Assembly: GCA_019635585.1 (NCBI GenBank) | Contig: JAHBZE010000001.1 | Coordinates: forward strand, 1,116,001-1,180,000 | Length of the DNA stretch: 64,000 bases | DNA from: Xanthobacteraceae bacterium | GTDB taxonomy: Bacteria > Pseudomonadota > Alphaproteobacteria > Rhizobiales > Xanthobacteraceae | Reading direction: 5' to 3' | Part shown: one piece after another, positions 35,495-43,961 of the stretch | Layout of the letters: every line of letters starts with the position of its first letter | Position numbering within the stretch: the first letter of the stretch is position 1 | The notes under the pieces: model-generated | The model's database searches: none | What the model saw: only the letters and a program-made list of their open reading frames with translations | Told to the model about the DNA's origin: nothing | Program-made: the position numbers and the translations under genes

Positions 35495-35825
35495 ACGCCG
35501 ATCGCACCCAACCCGAGACTTTTCTACGTTTCGCTTCCCCGTGCCTCCAGCGCATTATCTGCGCGACTTCCGCGGATGCAGCGCTCAGAGCCTGCTTTTT
35601 CCGGACGATGTGCGGGTGGCGGCGGGCGCCGACGCGCCCCAACTTCCCGACGTTCTCCCGAATGCAGTCGTTCTTCTTGTTGGACCTTTCCCCGTTTTGA
35701 TGGAACGGATCGGTCACATCGATAGAACACGGGTATTTCAGTGTGGCGTCAAGCGGTTAAATGAAGGGAGCAGCGCGCGCTCAAAATTTGAGCCGCGCAG
35801 AAGCAATTTTTTATATTCGGGAGAA
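35495..35825. other. Non-coding region between livG and tRNA-Phe
   Basis: 331 bp without a supported gene; open frames here lack family features and ribosome sites. It must hold the liv operon promoter, but no clear -35/-10 pair stands out. A hairpin at 35775-35798 (GCTCAAA, A, TTTGAGC, with flanking GCGC arms and one bulged base) lies 28 bp past the tRNA 3' end. Confidence 0.5.
35775..35798 (-). terminator. Possible tRNA-Phe terminator hairpin
   Basis: An 11-bp stem with one bulged C, built on the palindrome GCTCAAA-A-TTTGAGC, follows tRNA-Phe on the minus strand by 28 nt. No T tract follows, so termination is only a possibility. Confidence 0.35.
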
Positions 35826-35901
35826 TGGTGCCTAGGGGCGGAATCGAACCACCGACACTGCGATTTTCAGTCGCATGCTCTACCAACTGAGCTACCTAGG
35901 C
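35826..35901 (-). tRNA. tRNA-Phe (GAA)
   Basis: 76 nt including an encoded CCA end. The acceptor arms GCCTAGG and CCTAGGC pair fully, the D-arm has AGCTCAGTTGGTAGAGC, the anticodon stem-loop GCGACTGAAAATCGC gives anticodon GAA, and the T-arm has GGTTCGATTCC. It lies downstream of yacG, a common alphaproteobacterial arrangement. Confidence 0.97.
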
Positions 35902-35996
35902 GTCTCGCGAGCGGAGCGAAGCACCCCTCGAAAGCCGCGCGGTTATAAGGTCTCGCGTCCGGGCTTGTCCAGCCGGGAAACGCAGCCCCGAAAGGC

Positions 35997-36236
35997 TTAA
36001 TTCTCTTCGTCTTTCCGGGGCTTAGGCACTGCCGGCTCGGCGCCTTCCGCGCCGTCCTCTTCCGAATCCTCGGTTCCGGCGATCGTATAGCCGCCGGACA
36101 GCCAGCGATGCAGATCGACGTCGGCGCAGCGCTTAGAGCAGAACGGACGAAATTTCTCGGACACCAGACGCCCACAGATCGGGCAGAGCCCGTTGGTGCC
36201 GAGCTTGCGCACGTGGCCGTTTCCGTTCTCAGGCAT
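35997..36236 (-). CDS. yacG: DNA gyrase inhibitor YacG (zinc ribbon)
   Basis: 79 residues. The four Cys zinc ligands are in CPICG (C-x2-C) and FCSKRCADVDLHRW (C-x3-C), as in YacG, which binds GyrB and limits gyrase activity. The C-terminus is acidic (EDSEEDGAEGAE). Its start overlaps the end of the short-chain dehydrogenase gene by 8 bp. YacG usually sits directly after maf; here two genes and two repeats separate them. Confidence 0.9.
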   Translation of the reverse strand: MPENGNGHVRKLGTNGLCPICGRLVSEKFRPFCSKRCADVDLHRWLSGGYTIAGTEDSEEDGAEGAEPAVPKPRKDEEN

Positions 36237-37035
36237 ATTTCAGCGTAACCCCGCCATCAACGACGAGTTCGATGCCGGTGATGTAGCGGCTCTCGTCGCT
36301 CGCCAGAAACACCGCGGCGTTTGCGACATCCCAGGCATCGCCCATTTTGCCCATCGGCACCTGCGCCGCGCGCGCCGCCCACATCTTTTCGACATCGCCT
36401 TTGCCGTAAGCGGCTTTCAGTTGCGGCGAATGCTCGACCATCGGCGTTTTCATCAAGCCCGGCAGGATCGCGTTCACGCGAATATTCTTCTTCGCATATT
36501 GCGCGGCGGTCGCGCGCGTCAGGTGGTTGAGCGCGGCCTTGGTCGCGTAATAGGTCGGATAATCGACGCCGGTATAGCGGATGCCTGCGATCGACGAGAT
36601 GTTGATGATCGAACCGCCGCCCTGTTTCTCCATCAGCGGGATCACATGCTTCATCGCGAGCATCGCGCCCTTGAGGTTCACCGCGAAGATGCGGTCCCAC
36701 TCGGCTTCGGAGATTTCGACGACGCCGCCGACTTCGGCGAGACCCACGTTGTAATCGAGGATATCGATGCGGCCGTAGAACTCGGCCGCGGCGTTGACCA
36801 TCTTCGCGACATCGCCGCCGTTCGCAACGTCGGCCTTGATCGCGATTGCGTCGCCGCCTTCCTTCTCGATCAGCGCTACCGTTTCCTGCGCCGCCTCGAG
36901 GCGATAATCGGCGCAAGCGACTTTCGCGCCTTCGCGCGCAAACGCCACCGCCGTCGCCTTGCCGTTGCCCCAGCCCGGTCCCGATGAGCCTGCACCCACG
37001 ACGAGGGCGATCTTGTCTTTCAGACGATCAGCCAT
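36229..37035 (-). CDS. Short-chain dehydrogenase/reductase (SDR)
   Basis: 268 residues from ATG 37035. The nucleotide fold is VVGAGSSGPGWGNGKATA, a GxxxGxG variant with extra residues, then NVG in place of the usual NNAG; catalytic Ser is in INISSIAG and the Tyr-Lys pair in YYATKAAL. A classical NAD(P)H oxidoreductase of the FabG-like group, substrate unknown. It overlaps the acyl-CoA ligase by 8 bp and yacG by 8 bp, so the three are co-transcribed. Confidence 0.88.
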   Translation of the reverse strand: MADRLKDKIALVVGAGSSGPGWGNGKATAVAFAREGAKVACADYRLEAAQETVALIEKEGGDAIAIKADVANGGDVAKMVNAAAEFYGRIDILDYNVGLAEVGGVVEISEAEWDRIFAVNLKGAMLAMKHVIPLMEKQGGGSIINISSIAGIRYTGVDYPTYYATKAALNHLTRATAAQYAKKNIRVNAILPGLMKTPMVEHSPQLKAAYGKGDVEKMWAARAAQVPMGKMGDAWDVANAAVFLASDESRYITGIELVVDGGVTLKYA

Positions 37036-38545
37036 TGGCTTTTCCTCGCGCCGCATCGCGCTCGCGCAGTTCGGTTTTCAGAATCTTTCCGTAATTGTTC
37101 TTCGGCAGCGCTTCGACGAACACATAGTGCTTGGGGCGCTTGAAGCGGGCGATGTTTTCGAGGCAGAGCGTGTCGAGTTCCTTTTCGCCGGCCTCGCCCA
37201 CGACATAAGCGACGACGATTTCGCCCCATTCGGCATCGGGACGGCCGATCACGGAGACCTCGCGCACCCTGTCGTGTTTGAGCAGGATCTCCTCGACCTC
37301 GCGCGGATAGATGTTGCTGCCGCCGGAAATGATCATGTCCTTGGAGCGGTCTTTGAGCGTGAGATAGCCGTCCTCGTCGAAAGCGCCGACGTCGCCGGTG
37401 TGCAGCCAGCCGTTTGCAAGCGTCTTCGAGCTCGCTTCCTCGTTCTTCCAGTAGCCCGCCATCACGATGTCGCCGCGGCAGAGAATCTCGCCGATCTCGC
37501 CTGCGGGCAGCGCCTCGTCGTTCGCGCCGCCGATACGCACCTCGAGACAGGAATAAGGTGTGCCCGCGGAACCGATGCGCTCAAGCCAGCGCGGATGCGA
37601 ACTGTCCGCAACCTCGCGCTTGGAAAGTTTCGTGATCGTCATCGGGCTTTCGCCCTGCCCGTAAATTTGCGCGAGCCGCGGGCCGAAACGGTCGAGCGCG
37701 TGATGCACGTCCTCGACATACATCGGCGCGCCGCCCCAGACGAAGGTGCGGATATTGTTCGCGTTGCAATCGGCTTTGCTGTCGACGAGGCGCTTGATCA
37801 TGGTGGGTGCCGCGAACATCGAAAGCCGCGGCCAGCGATCGATCAGCGCGAAGATTTCCTCCGGATCGAAGCTGCCGGATTCCGGCACCACGTTCACGCC
37901 GCCCTTGGCGACATGCGGCATGATGTACATGCCCGAGCCGTGGCTCATGGGTGCTGCGTGCAGGATCGGATCGCCGGTGTTGGTCTCGTCGACTTCGCTT
38001 AAATAAGCGTGCGCGGCCCAATTCAGATTCCGGTGCGTCAGCATCGCGCCTTTGGGGCGGCCGGTGGTGCCCGACGTATAAAAGAGCCAGGCCAGATGAT
38101 CGCCGCCGACTTCCGCGACCGGAACCGGATCGGCCGCAAGCAGCCGCTCGTAGTCCGCACTCTTGATGCGGATCAGCTTTTCCAGCGACTTCGGCGCGTG
38201 GCTTGCAACTTCCGCTTCCATGTCCTCGGAAACGAAACAGGCGCGCGCGCCGGAGTGTTCGAGGATGTAGCCGAGTTCAGCGCCGTGCAGCTTCGCGTTC
38301 GCGGGCACGCCGGAAAGGCCGGCGTGCAAAATCCCGAACATGATCGCGACATAGTCGGGCTGGTTCTTGGAAATGATCGCGACGCGGTCACCGCGTTGCA
38401 GGCCGAGCGCGAGCAAGCCCCCCGCCATCTTCGCCGCGCGCAAAGAGAGCGCGCGATAATCGTAAACCGTTTTCGCACCGAAGCCGATCGCCGGTGCATC
38501 CGGAATTGCGCGCCCTGCCCGTGCCAGCCAATGCGCGAGATTCAT
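37028..38545 (-). CDS. AMP-dependent acyl-CoA synthetase/ligase
   Basis: 505 residues. The adenylate-forming motifs are clear: P-loop YTSGTTGRPKGAMLTH, YGQGESP, GWLHTGDVG, DRSKDMIISGGSNIYP, and the catalytic Lys in NYGKILK near the C-terminus. It activates a carboxylic acid as its CoA thioester; the sequence does not set the chain. Next gene is the SDR. Its start codon is 1 bp from a palindromic repeat element that also supplies the nearest GGA-type ribosome site, so expression may depend on that element. Confidence 0.9.
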   Translation of the reverse strand: MNLAHWLARAGRAIPDAPAIGFGAKTVYDYRALSLRAAKMAGGLLALGLQRGDRVAIISKNQPDYVAIMFGILHAGLSGVPANAKLHGAELGYILEHSGARACFVSEDMEAEVASHAPKSLEKLIRIKSADYERLLAADPVPVAEVGGDHLAWLFYTSGTTGRPKGAMLTHRNLNWAAHAYLSEVDETNTGDPILHAAPMSHGSGMYIMPHVAKGGVNVVPESGSFDPEEIFALIDRWPRLSMFAAPTMIKRLVDSKADCNANNIRTFVWGGAPMYVEDVHHALDRFGPRLAQIYGQGESPMTITKLSKREVADSSHPRWLERIGSAGTPYSCLEVRIGGANDEALPAGEIGEILCRGDIVMAGYWKNEEASSKTLANGWLHTGDVGAFDEDGYLTLKDRSKDMIISGGSNIYPREVEEILLKHDRVREVSVIGRPDAEWGEIVVAYVVGEAGEKELDTLCLENIARFKRPKHYVFVEALPKNNYGKILKTELRERDAARGKANG

Positions 38546-38546
38546 A

Positions 38547-38622
38547 CTAGTGGTCCGATTCTAACATTCGCATTCCGTTTCGATGGCCCCGACTGCGAAT
38601 GTTAGAATCAAAGGACCACTAG
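38547..38622. repeat. Palindromic repeat element 1 (CTAG-ended hairpin)
   Basis: 76 bp. Outer arms CTAGTGGTCC and GGACCACTAG; inner arms GATTCTAACATTCGCA and TGCGAATGTTAGAATC; the right side has three extra bases (AAA) and a 21-nt loop separates the halves. The 26-bp stem is nearly perfect. It shares the core ACATTCGC/GCGAATGT and the CTAGTG ends with element 2, so both belong to one repeat family, probably MITE- or REP-like. Confidence 0.85.
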
Positions 38623-38635
38623 CTAATATAAATTG

Positions 38636-38713
38636 CTAGTGCAGTTTAGGATTTGACATTCGCTTTGTGAACCCGCTGCGGGCGGCGCGCGAATGTCAAA
38701 TCCACTGCACTAG
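38636..38713. repeat. Palindromic repeat element 2 (CTAG-ended hairpin)
   Basis: 78 bp. Outer arms CTAGTGCAGT and ACTGCACTAG; inner arms GATTTGACATTCGC and GCGAATGTCAAATC; internal asymmetry of TTAG on the left against a single C on the right, with a 25-nt loop. Its terminal CTAG forms the TAG stop codon of maf, so the element borders or truncates that gene's 3' end. 13 bp separate it from element 1. Confidence 0.85.
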
Positions 38714-39333
38714 TCAGGCCTTACCCAATTGTAGTAGATCGGAAAGCCCTCGCCTGAGAGCATGGTCGCAGTCTCGAACAGCGGCATGCCGACGACGTTC
38801 GGATAGGAGCCGACGAGCTTGATGACGAAGCCGCCGGCGAGCCCCTGAATCGCATAGCCTCCGGCCTTGCCGCGCCATTCGCCGGAGGCGAGATAGGATT
38901 CGATTTCCTGCGATGAGAGCCGCTTGAAACGGACGCGCGATTCCACGAGCCGCGTCCTGATCGAATTATGCGGGGTCACGAGACAGACGCCGGAATAAAC
39001 GCGATGCGTGCGGCCGGACAAAAGCCGCAAACAGGCGGCGGCTTCTTCCAGGAGATCGGGCTTGGGCAAGATGCGGCGGCCCACCGCGACCACGGTATCG
39101 GCGCCCAGAATATAAGCATCGCGGATCGCTTCCTGCCCGCGTACCCGCTCGATCACGCGCTCGGCTTTCTCGCGCGCAAGCCTTACTGCAAGCGTGCGCG
39201 GAAGCTCGCCGCGATCCGGCGTCTCGTCGACTTCGGCGGGCATCAGAGCATCCGGTTCCAGGCCGATCTGCGCGAGCAGCGCGAGACGGCGCGGTGAGCC
39301 GGAAGCGAGCACAAGTTTGGGGCGTCCGATCAT
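38710..39333 (-). CDS. maf: Maf-like nucleotide pyrophosphatase (septum formation inhibitor homolog)
   Basis: 207 residues. Opening [22 protein letters not shown] is the Maf hallmark; [22 protein letters not shown] and [15 protein letters not shown] follow. Maf proteins hydrolyse non-canonical nucleoside triphosphates such as dTTP/UTP analogues. The stop codon TAG is contributed by repeat element 2, yet the C-terminus (NWVRPD) looks full length. It is in the cluster with LMW phosphatase, UPF0262 and hisD. Confidence 0.93.
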   Translation of the reverse strand: MIGRPKLVLASGSPRRLALLAQIGLEPDALMPAEVDETPDRGELPRTLAVRLAREKAERVIERVRGQEAIRDAYILGADTVVAVGRRILPKPDLLEEAAACLRLLSGRTHRVYSGVCLVTPHNSIRTRLVESRVRFKRLSSQEIESYLASGEWRGKAGGYAIQGLAGGFVIKLVGSYPNVVGMPLFETATMLSGEGFPIYYNWVRPD

Positions 39334-39414
39334 GCGGCAAATTCTTCTTGCTTGGCGGGGAGCATAGCCGGGCGGAGGCCTAACGGAAATGTCCCGAAAA
39401 AGAAACCGTCTGCA

Positions 39415-39870
39415 TTATGCCTTGGGATCGAAGCGCTGCTTGATCTTGCGCACCAGTTCGTCCCGCACGTTCCGGTATGCTTCGAGCTTCTGTTCGCGGC
39501 TACCCTCGGTGACGGTCGGGTCGGGCGTCGGCCAGTATTCGACCTCGATCGGCAGCTTGCGGGTCAGCTCCAGCGCGCGGTGATGGGCCTGCGGAGACAG
39601 GCTGATCGCGAGATCGAAATTCAAGCCCTCGTCGTCCTCGCGCTCCTCGACCGTCGCGGGACGATGCTTCGAAAGATCGATGCCGATTTCGTCCATGACC
39701 GCCGTCACGAAGGGATCGGTCTCGCCTTTGCGCACGCCGGCGGAAGCTGCGTAGATCGACTTGCCGAAATAATGCTTCGTGATCGCAGCCGCCATGGGCG
39801 AGCGGATGGAATTCTGCCCGCACAAAAAAAGCACCGCTTGCGGGCGCTTCTTTGCGGACACTTCATCCAT
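39415..39870 (-). CDS. Low-molecular-weight phosphotyrosine phosphatase family protein
   Basis: 151 residues. The P-loop LFLCGQNSIRSPMA has C-x5-R-S as in LMW phosphatases and ArsC-type reductases; the conserved PDPTVTEG corresponds to the DPY/DP acid loop, carrying the catalytic Asp. It starts 8 bp downstream of UPF0262 and precedes maf by 81 bp. Arsenate reductase function is possible but lacks the extra redox Cys residues expected. Confidence 0.87.
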   Translation of the reverse strand: MDEVSAKKRPQAVLFLCGQNSIRSPMAAAITKHYFGKSIYAASAGVRKGETDPFVTAVMDEIGIDLSKHRPATVEEREDDEGLNFDLAISLSPQAHHRALELTRKLPIEVEYWPTPDPTVTEGSREQKLEAYRNVRDELVRKIKQRFDPKA

Positions 39871-39878
39871 CGAAGCGT

Positions 39879-40364
39879 TCAGCCTTTCCAGTGCAGCGCG
39901 CAGATCAGCGTGAACAGCCGCCGCGCGGTGTCGAAATCAATGCTGACCTTTTCCTTGAGCCGCTCGGCGAGAATGCGCGAGCCTTCGTCGTGCAGTCCTC
40001 TGCGGCCCATATCGATTGCTTCGATCTTCTGCGGAGTCTCGGTCTTGATCGCCGCGTAATAGGAATCGCAGATCATGAAGTAGTCGCGCACAACCTTGCG
40101 CAGCGGCGACAGCGACAGGATATGCGTAATCACTTCGTCGCCGCCTTCGCGCGTGATCGCGAGCACGAGGCGCTGCTCGGAAAGCGAAATGTTCAGCGCA
40201 TAAGGCCCGCCGTCGTCGCCGACCGGCTCGAAATAATTGCTTTCGATCAGGTCGAAGATCGCGATCGAGCGCTCATGCTCGACGTCCGGATTGGAGCGGC
40301 CGATGGAGCGCTCGTCGAGCTTGACCGAAGCGAGCCGCTTGTTCGGGTCGGCATTGCCGGTCAT
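39879..40364 (-). CDS. UPF0262 family protein
   Basis: 161 residues, full length for this alphaproteobacterial family of unknown function. Recognised by [37 protein letters not shown] and [19 protein letters not shown] at the C-terminus. Lies between hisD and the LMW phosphatase gene on the same strand with gaps of 15 and 8 bp, so it is likely part of that operon. Confidence 0.9.
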   Translation of the reverse strand: MTGNADPNKRLASVKLDERSIGRSNPDVEHERSIAIFDLIESNYFEPVGDDGGPYALNISLSEQRLVLAITREGGDEVITHILSLSPLRKVVRDYFMICDSYYAAIKTETPQKIEAIDMGRRGLHDEGSRILAERLKEKVSIDFDTARRLFTLICALHWKG

Positions 40365-40379
40365 TGCGCCGGTTCTCCG

Positions 40380-41675
40380 TCAGCTTCGGTTCAGGCGAAT
40401 GGAGATCGAGCGCGCATGCGCCTGCAATCCCTCGGCCTCGCCGAGCGTCATCGCTGCATCCCCGAGCGCGCGTAACTGTTCGGCGTCGAGCTTCAGGATC
40501 GACGAGCGCTTCATGAAGTCGAGTACGCCGAGGCCCGAGGCGTAACGCGCCGCACGCGCGGTCGGCAGCACATGGTTCGAGCCGCCGACATAATCGCCGA
40601 TTGCTTCGGGCGTATATTGACCGATAAAGAACGCGCCGGCGTTGCGGATCTGCTTCATCAGGTTTTCGGCGTCGGCGACGATGATTTCCAGATGCTCGGC
40701 GGCGATGCGGTCGGCAAGCGCGGGCGCTTCCGAAAGATTTTTGAGGAGAATGATCGCGCCGAAATTCTTCCAGCTCTCGCCTGCGATCTTTTCGCGCGGC
40801 AGGGTCTTGAGTTGCGACTCGACCGCCTTCGTCACCTGCGTTGCAAGCTCGCGGCTGTCGGTCATCAGAATCGACTGCGCGGCTTCATCATGCTCGGCCT
40901 GCGCGAGCAGATCGGCGGCGATCCAGTCCGGGTTGGCGTTGGTGTCCGCAATCACCAGCACTTCGGAAGGTCCTGCGACCATGTCGATGCCGACACGCCC
41001 GAAGACGAGGCGCTTCGCCGCCGCCACATAAGCGTTGCCGGGACCCACGATCTTGGCGACCGGCGCGATCGTTTTGGTGCCGTAAGCGAGTGCCGCGATC
41101 GCTTGCGCGCCGCCGACACGATAGATTTCCGTGACGCCCGCGAGCTTCGCCGCGACCAGCACGAGCGGATTGATCGCGCCGTCGGGTGCGGGCACGCACA
41201 TGGCGATGCGCGGCACTCCGGCAACCACCGCCGGCACCGCGTTCATCAATACCGATGACGGATAGGCCGCTTTGCCGCCCGGCACATAGATGCCGACCGA
41301 CTTCAGTGCGCTCCAGCGATAGCCGAGTTCGACGCCGAGCGGATCGGTGTAGCGCTGGTCCTGCGGCACCTGTTTTTTGTGGTGCGCCTCGATGCGGTCT
41401 TTCGCGAATTGCAGCGCGTCGAGCGTTTTCTTGTCCGCGTTCTTGAAGGCGGCATCGATTTCGCCCGCAGAAATGCGGATCGTTTCCGGTTTCAGATCGA
41501 CGCGGTCGAACTTCTTCGAATACTCGATCAGCGCCTCGTCGCCGCGCGTTTCCACGCCGCGCAAAATTTCGCGCGCGCTCGCATCGACGTCTTCCGACAC
41601 CTCGCGTTTGCCGCCGAGGAAGGTTTCAAATCGCGCTGCGAAATCGGGCGCGCTGGTTTCCAATGTGATGGGCAT
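40380..41675 (-). CDS. hisD: Histidinol dehydrogenase HisD
   Basis: 431 residues from ATG 41675 (an in-frame extension upstream overlaps the DUF2948 gene). HisD makes histidine from histidinol in two NAD-linked oxidations with zinc. Motifs: GVYVPGGKAAYPSSVLM, GPGNAYVAAAKR, DMVAGPSEVLVIAD, and AEHLEIIVAD with the catalytic Glu-His-type region. It is flanked by DUF2948 and UPF0262, a common set in the class. Confidence 0.96.
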   Translation of the reverse strand: MPITLETSAPDFAARFETFLGGKREVSEDVDASAREILRGVETRGDEALIEYSKKFDRVDLKPETIRISAGEIDAAFKNADKKTLDALQFAKDRIEAHHKKQVPQDQRYTDPLGVELGYRWSALKSVGIYVPGGKAAYPSSVLMNAVPAVVAGVPRIAMCVPAPDGAINPLVLVAAKLAGVTEIYRVGGAQAIAALAYGTKTIAPVAKIVGPGNAYVAAAKRLVFGRVGIDMVAGPSEVLVIADTNANPDWIAADLLAQAEHDEAAQSILMTDSRELATQVTKAVESQLKTLPREKIAGESWKNFGAIILLKNLSEAPALADRIAAEHLEIIVADAENLMKQIRNAGAFFIGQYTPEAIGDYVGGSNHVLPTARAARYASGLGVLDFMKRSSILKLDAEQLRALGDAAMTLGEAEGLQAHARSISIRLNRS

Positions 41676-41685
41676 GGCGCGCCTG

Positions 41686-42123
41686 TCAGTCGTGTTGGGG
41701 GCGTTTCTTCGCCGCCCATTCGGGACCGAGATCACGCATCGCCATCTCGATACATTCGACCTCGAGCTGAACGGCAGCATCGCCGGAAAAATAAAGCGTG
41801 ATCGTGCCGGAAGGCGCGTCCTTCTCGGCGAATTCCACCGCGAGCAGGTTCACGACCGCTTTTTCGTCCTTGAGATCGAGATTGCGGGTGCGCGCGGCGA
41901 GTACGCGCTCGAAGTGCAGCCCGGCGCGGCGGCGCACGGCCTTTGCCTGCTCGCTCGCCGCGATCCAGTCGAAGCGGTTCACGACCATGGCGAAGCGTTT
42001 TTCGGCCGGCAGGTAGGCCATCTCGCCGACCCTGGCGACGGCATCCTGCAGATGCGCGGAGACGATCGCGAGATCCTCGCGCTCCATCGCAGCCAGCTTC
42101 AGCAGTGTCTTGTCCGTCGGCAT
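41686..42123 (-). CDS. DUF2948 family protein
   Basis: 145 residues from ATG 42123. Alphaproteobacterial family of unknown function; recognisable by KLAAMEREDLAIVSAHLQDA, RFAMVVNRFDWI, RRRAGLHFERVLAA and GTITLYFSGDAAVQLEVECIE. It lies 10 bp upstream of hisD and downstream of murA, and is often found next to hisD. Confidence 0.88.
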   Translation of the reverse strand: MPTDKTLLKLAAMEREDLAIVSAHLQDAVARVGEMAYLPAEKRFAMVVNRFDWIAASEQAKAVRRRAGLHFERVLAARTRNLDLKDEKAVVNLLAVEFAEKDAPSGTITLYFSGDAAVQLEVECIEMAMRDLGPEWAAKKRPQHD

Positions 42124-42192
42124 CGCTTCGCCTCGTCGTTCCCGCGAGATAGCGGCGGGAGGACGCTTTCGCAAGAACGATACTCTATATGA

Positions 42193-43482
42193 TTAACCCG
42201 CTACGCGCTCGATCTGGGCGCCGCAGCGGGCGAGCTTCTGCTCCAGCCGCTCGAAGCCGCGGTCGAGATGATAGACGCGGTGGACCGTGGTTTCGCCCTC
42301 GGCTGCCAAGCCGCCGATCACGAGCGATACGGAGGCGCGCAGGTCGGTCGCCATGACCGGCGCGCCTTTGAGCTTTTCGACGCCCTGCACGATCGCGGTT
42401 TCGCCGTCGAGCGAGATTTTCGCACCCAAGCGGGCGAGCTCCTGCACGTGCATGAAGCGGTTTTCGAAGATCGTCTCGCGGATATGCGAAGTGCCCTTAG
42501 CGCGGCTCATCAGCGCCATGAACTGCGCCTGCAGATCGGTCGGAAAGCCGGGGAACGGCTCGGTGGTGACATCGACCGGCGCGATGCCGTTGCCGTTTCT
42601 GGAAACGCGCAGACCCTCGTTCGTGACCGTGATCTTGGTGCCGGTCGCGCGCAGCGTATCGAGTGCTGCCGAAAGCAACTCCTCGCGCGCGCCCGCGAGC
42701 ATCACGTCGCCGCCGGTCATCGCGACCGCCATGGCATAGGTGCCGGTTTCGATACGGTCGGGTAGCACCGAGTGGCGCGCGCCGCTCAGCTTGTCGCGCC
42801 CCTGAATGTGGATCGTGCCGGTGCCAGCACCCTCGATCTTCGCGCCCATCGCGACGAGGCAATCAGCGACGTCCTTGACTTCAGGTTCGCGCGCAGCGTT
42901 TTCGAGCACGGTTTCGCCCTTGGCGAGCGAAGCCGCGAGCAGCGCGGTGTGCGTCGCGCCAACCGAAACCTTCGGAAAAGAAATCTTCGCGCCGCGCAGA
43001 CCTTGGCGAGCGCTCGCGATCACATAGCCTTCCGAAATCTCGATTTCGCCGCCGAGTGCGCGCAGCGCGTCGAGGTGGAAATCCACCGGCCGGGTGCCGA
43101 TCGCGCAGCCGCCGGGGAGCGAAACCTTCGCCTGCCCCATGCGCGCAAGCAGCGGCCCGATCACCCAGAAGCTCGCCCGCATCTTGGAGACCAGATGATA
43201 AGGCGCGGTGGTGTCGACGATGTTCTTCGCGGAAATCTCGAAGGTCTGGCCGGCGTGCTCGTCGTCGCCGGCGCGCTTGCCGGACACCATGATGTCCACG
43301 CCGTGATTGCCGAGGATGTATTGCAGGAGGCCCACGTCCGCGAGGCGCGGAACGTTATCGAGGATCAGACGCTCCTCGGTCAGCAGGCTCGCGATCATCA
43401 AAGGCAGCGCGGCATTTTTCGCGCCGGAAATGGGGATCGTGCCGTTCAGGGCGCGGCCGCCTTGGATCCGGATGCGGTCCAA
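42193..43482 (-). CDS. murA: UDP-N-acetylglucosamine 1-carboxyvinyltransferase MurA
   Basis: 429 residues. First committed peptidoglycan step, adding enolpyruvate from PEP to UDP-GlcNAc. The fosfomycin-sensitive Cys is present in [12 protein letters not shown] (about 113-124), and the N-terminus [25 protein letters not shown] has the catalytic Lys. The start codon is TTG, supported by an AAGGAG 6 nt upstream. It is preceded by a small conserved protein gene at 43578-43745. Confidence 0.95.
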   Translation of the reverse strand: MDRIRIQGGRALNGTIPISGAKNAALPLMIASLLTEERLILDNVPRLADVGLLQYILGNHGVDIMVSGKRAGDDEHAGQTFEISAKNIVDTTAPYHLVSKMRASFWVIGPLLARMGQAKVSLPGGCAIGTRPVDFHLDALRALGGEIEISEGYVIASARQGLRGAKISFPKVSVGATHTALLAASLAKGETVLENAAREPEVKDVADCLVAMGAKIEGAGTGTIHIQGRDKLSGARHSVLPDRIETGTYAMAVAMTGGDVMLAGAREELLSAALDTLRATGTKITVTNEGLRVSRNGNGIAPVDVTTEPFPGFPTDLQAQFMALMSRAKGTSHIRETIFENRFMHVQELARLGAKISLDGETAIVQGVEKLKGAPVMATDLRASVSLVIGGLAAEGETTVHRVYHLDRGFERLEQKLARCGAQIERVAG

Positions 43483-43488
43483 ATTCTA

Positions 43489-43494
43489 CTCCTT
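43489..43494 (-). promoter_or_regulatory. Ribosome binding site for the TTG start of murA
   Basis: AAGGAG on the minus strand with 6 nt to the TTG at 43482. No ATG or GTG in frame upstream agrees with the MurA N-terminus, so this site fixes the unusual start. Confidence 0.75.
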
Positions 43495-43577
43495 CGGCGC
43501 TCGCCGAAATTCGCGTGATTTCCCGAAATTCCTAGCCGAGGGGGTCCGGCGAAACAATGGCGGCAGACGCGGGGCGG

Positions 43578-43745
43578 TTAATCACCGCTTTGGCCCGGTT
43601 CCGGCTTTTCCGGCGCAGCCCCGCCTTTTTCGGGCTTATCGGCCCGCGCGCGGGCCTGCGCCTTGCGCCGCTTGAGGTTTTCGCGGAGTGCCGCGGCGAG
43701 CCGGGCCGCTTTTGCCGCCTCCGCGGGAGTGGCCTTTTTGTTCAT
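43578..43745 (-). CDS. Small basic protein conserved upstream of murA
   Basis: 55 residues, MNKKATPAEAAKAARLAAAL followed by RENLKRRKAQARARAD and a Gly/Pro/Glu-rich tail ending GQSGD. The helix RLAAALRENLKRRKAQAR resembles small proteins seen next to murA in Bradyrhizobium relatives (from memory). The gene starts with ATG at 43745 and stops with TAA. Strongly basic in the middle, so nucleic-acid or ribosome contact is conceivable but not shown. Function unknown. Confidence 0.7.
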   Translation of the reverse strand: MNKKATPAEAAKAARLAAALRENLKRRKAQARARADKPEKGGAAPEKPEPGQSGD

Positions 43746-43858
43746 AAAATCCCGGTATCGCGGGCGGGAAGCGCTTTCAAGCTTTGCTTGCCTAGGGCGG
43801 GACCCCTATGGCAAACCCTGCCCGCGCGGCGCGGTTCGCCCGCCTTTCCGCCCGGTAC

Positions 43859-43933
<75 letters not shown>

Positions 43934-43961
43934 GCCTCACTCCGCACCGCCGAATCAGCCG

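Noticed and set aside
39334-39414. infA between maf and the LMW phosphatase
   Set aside because: The gap of 81 bp is too short for translation initiation factor IF-1 and has no matching frame.
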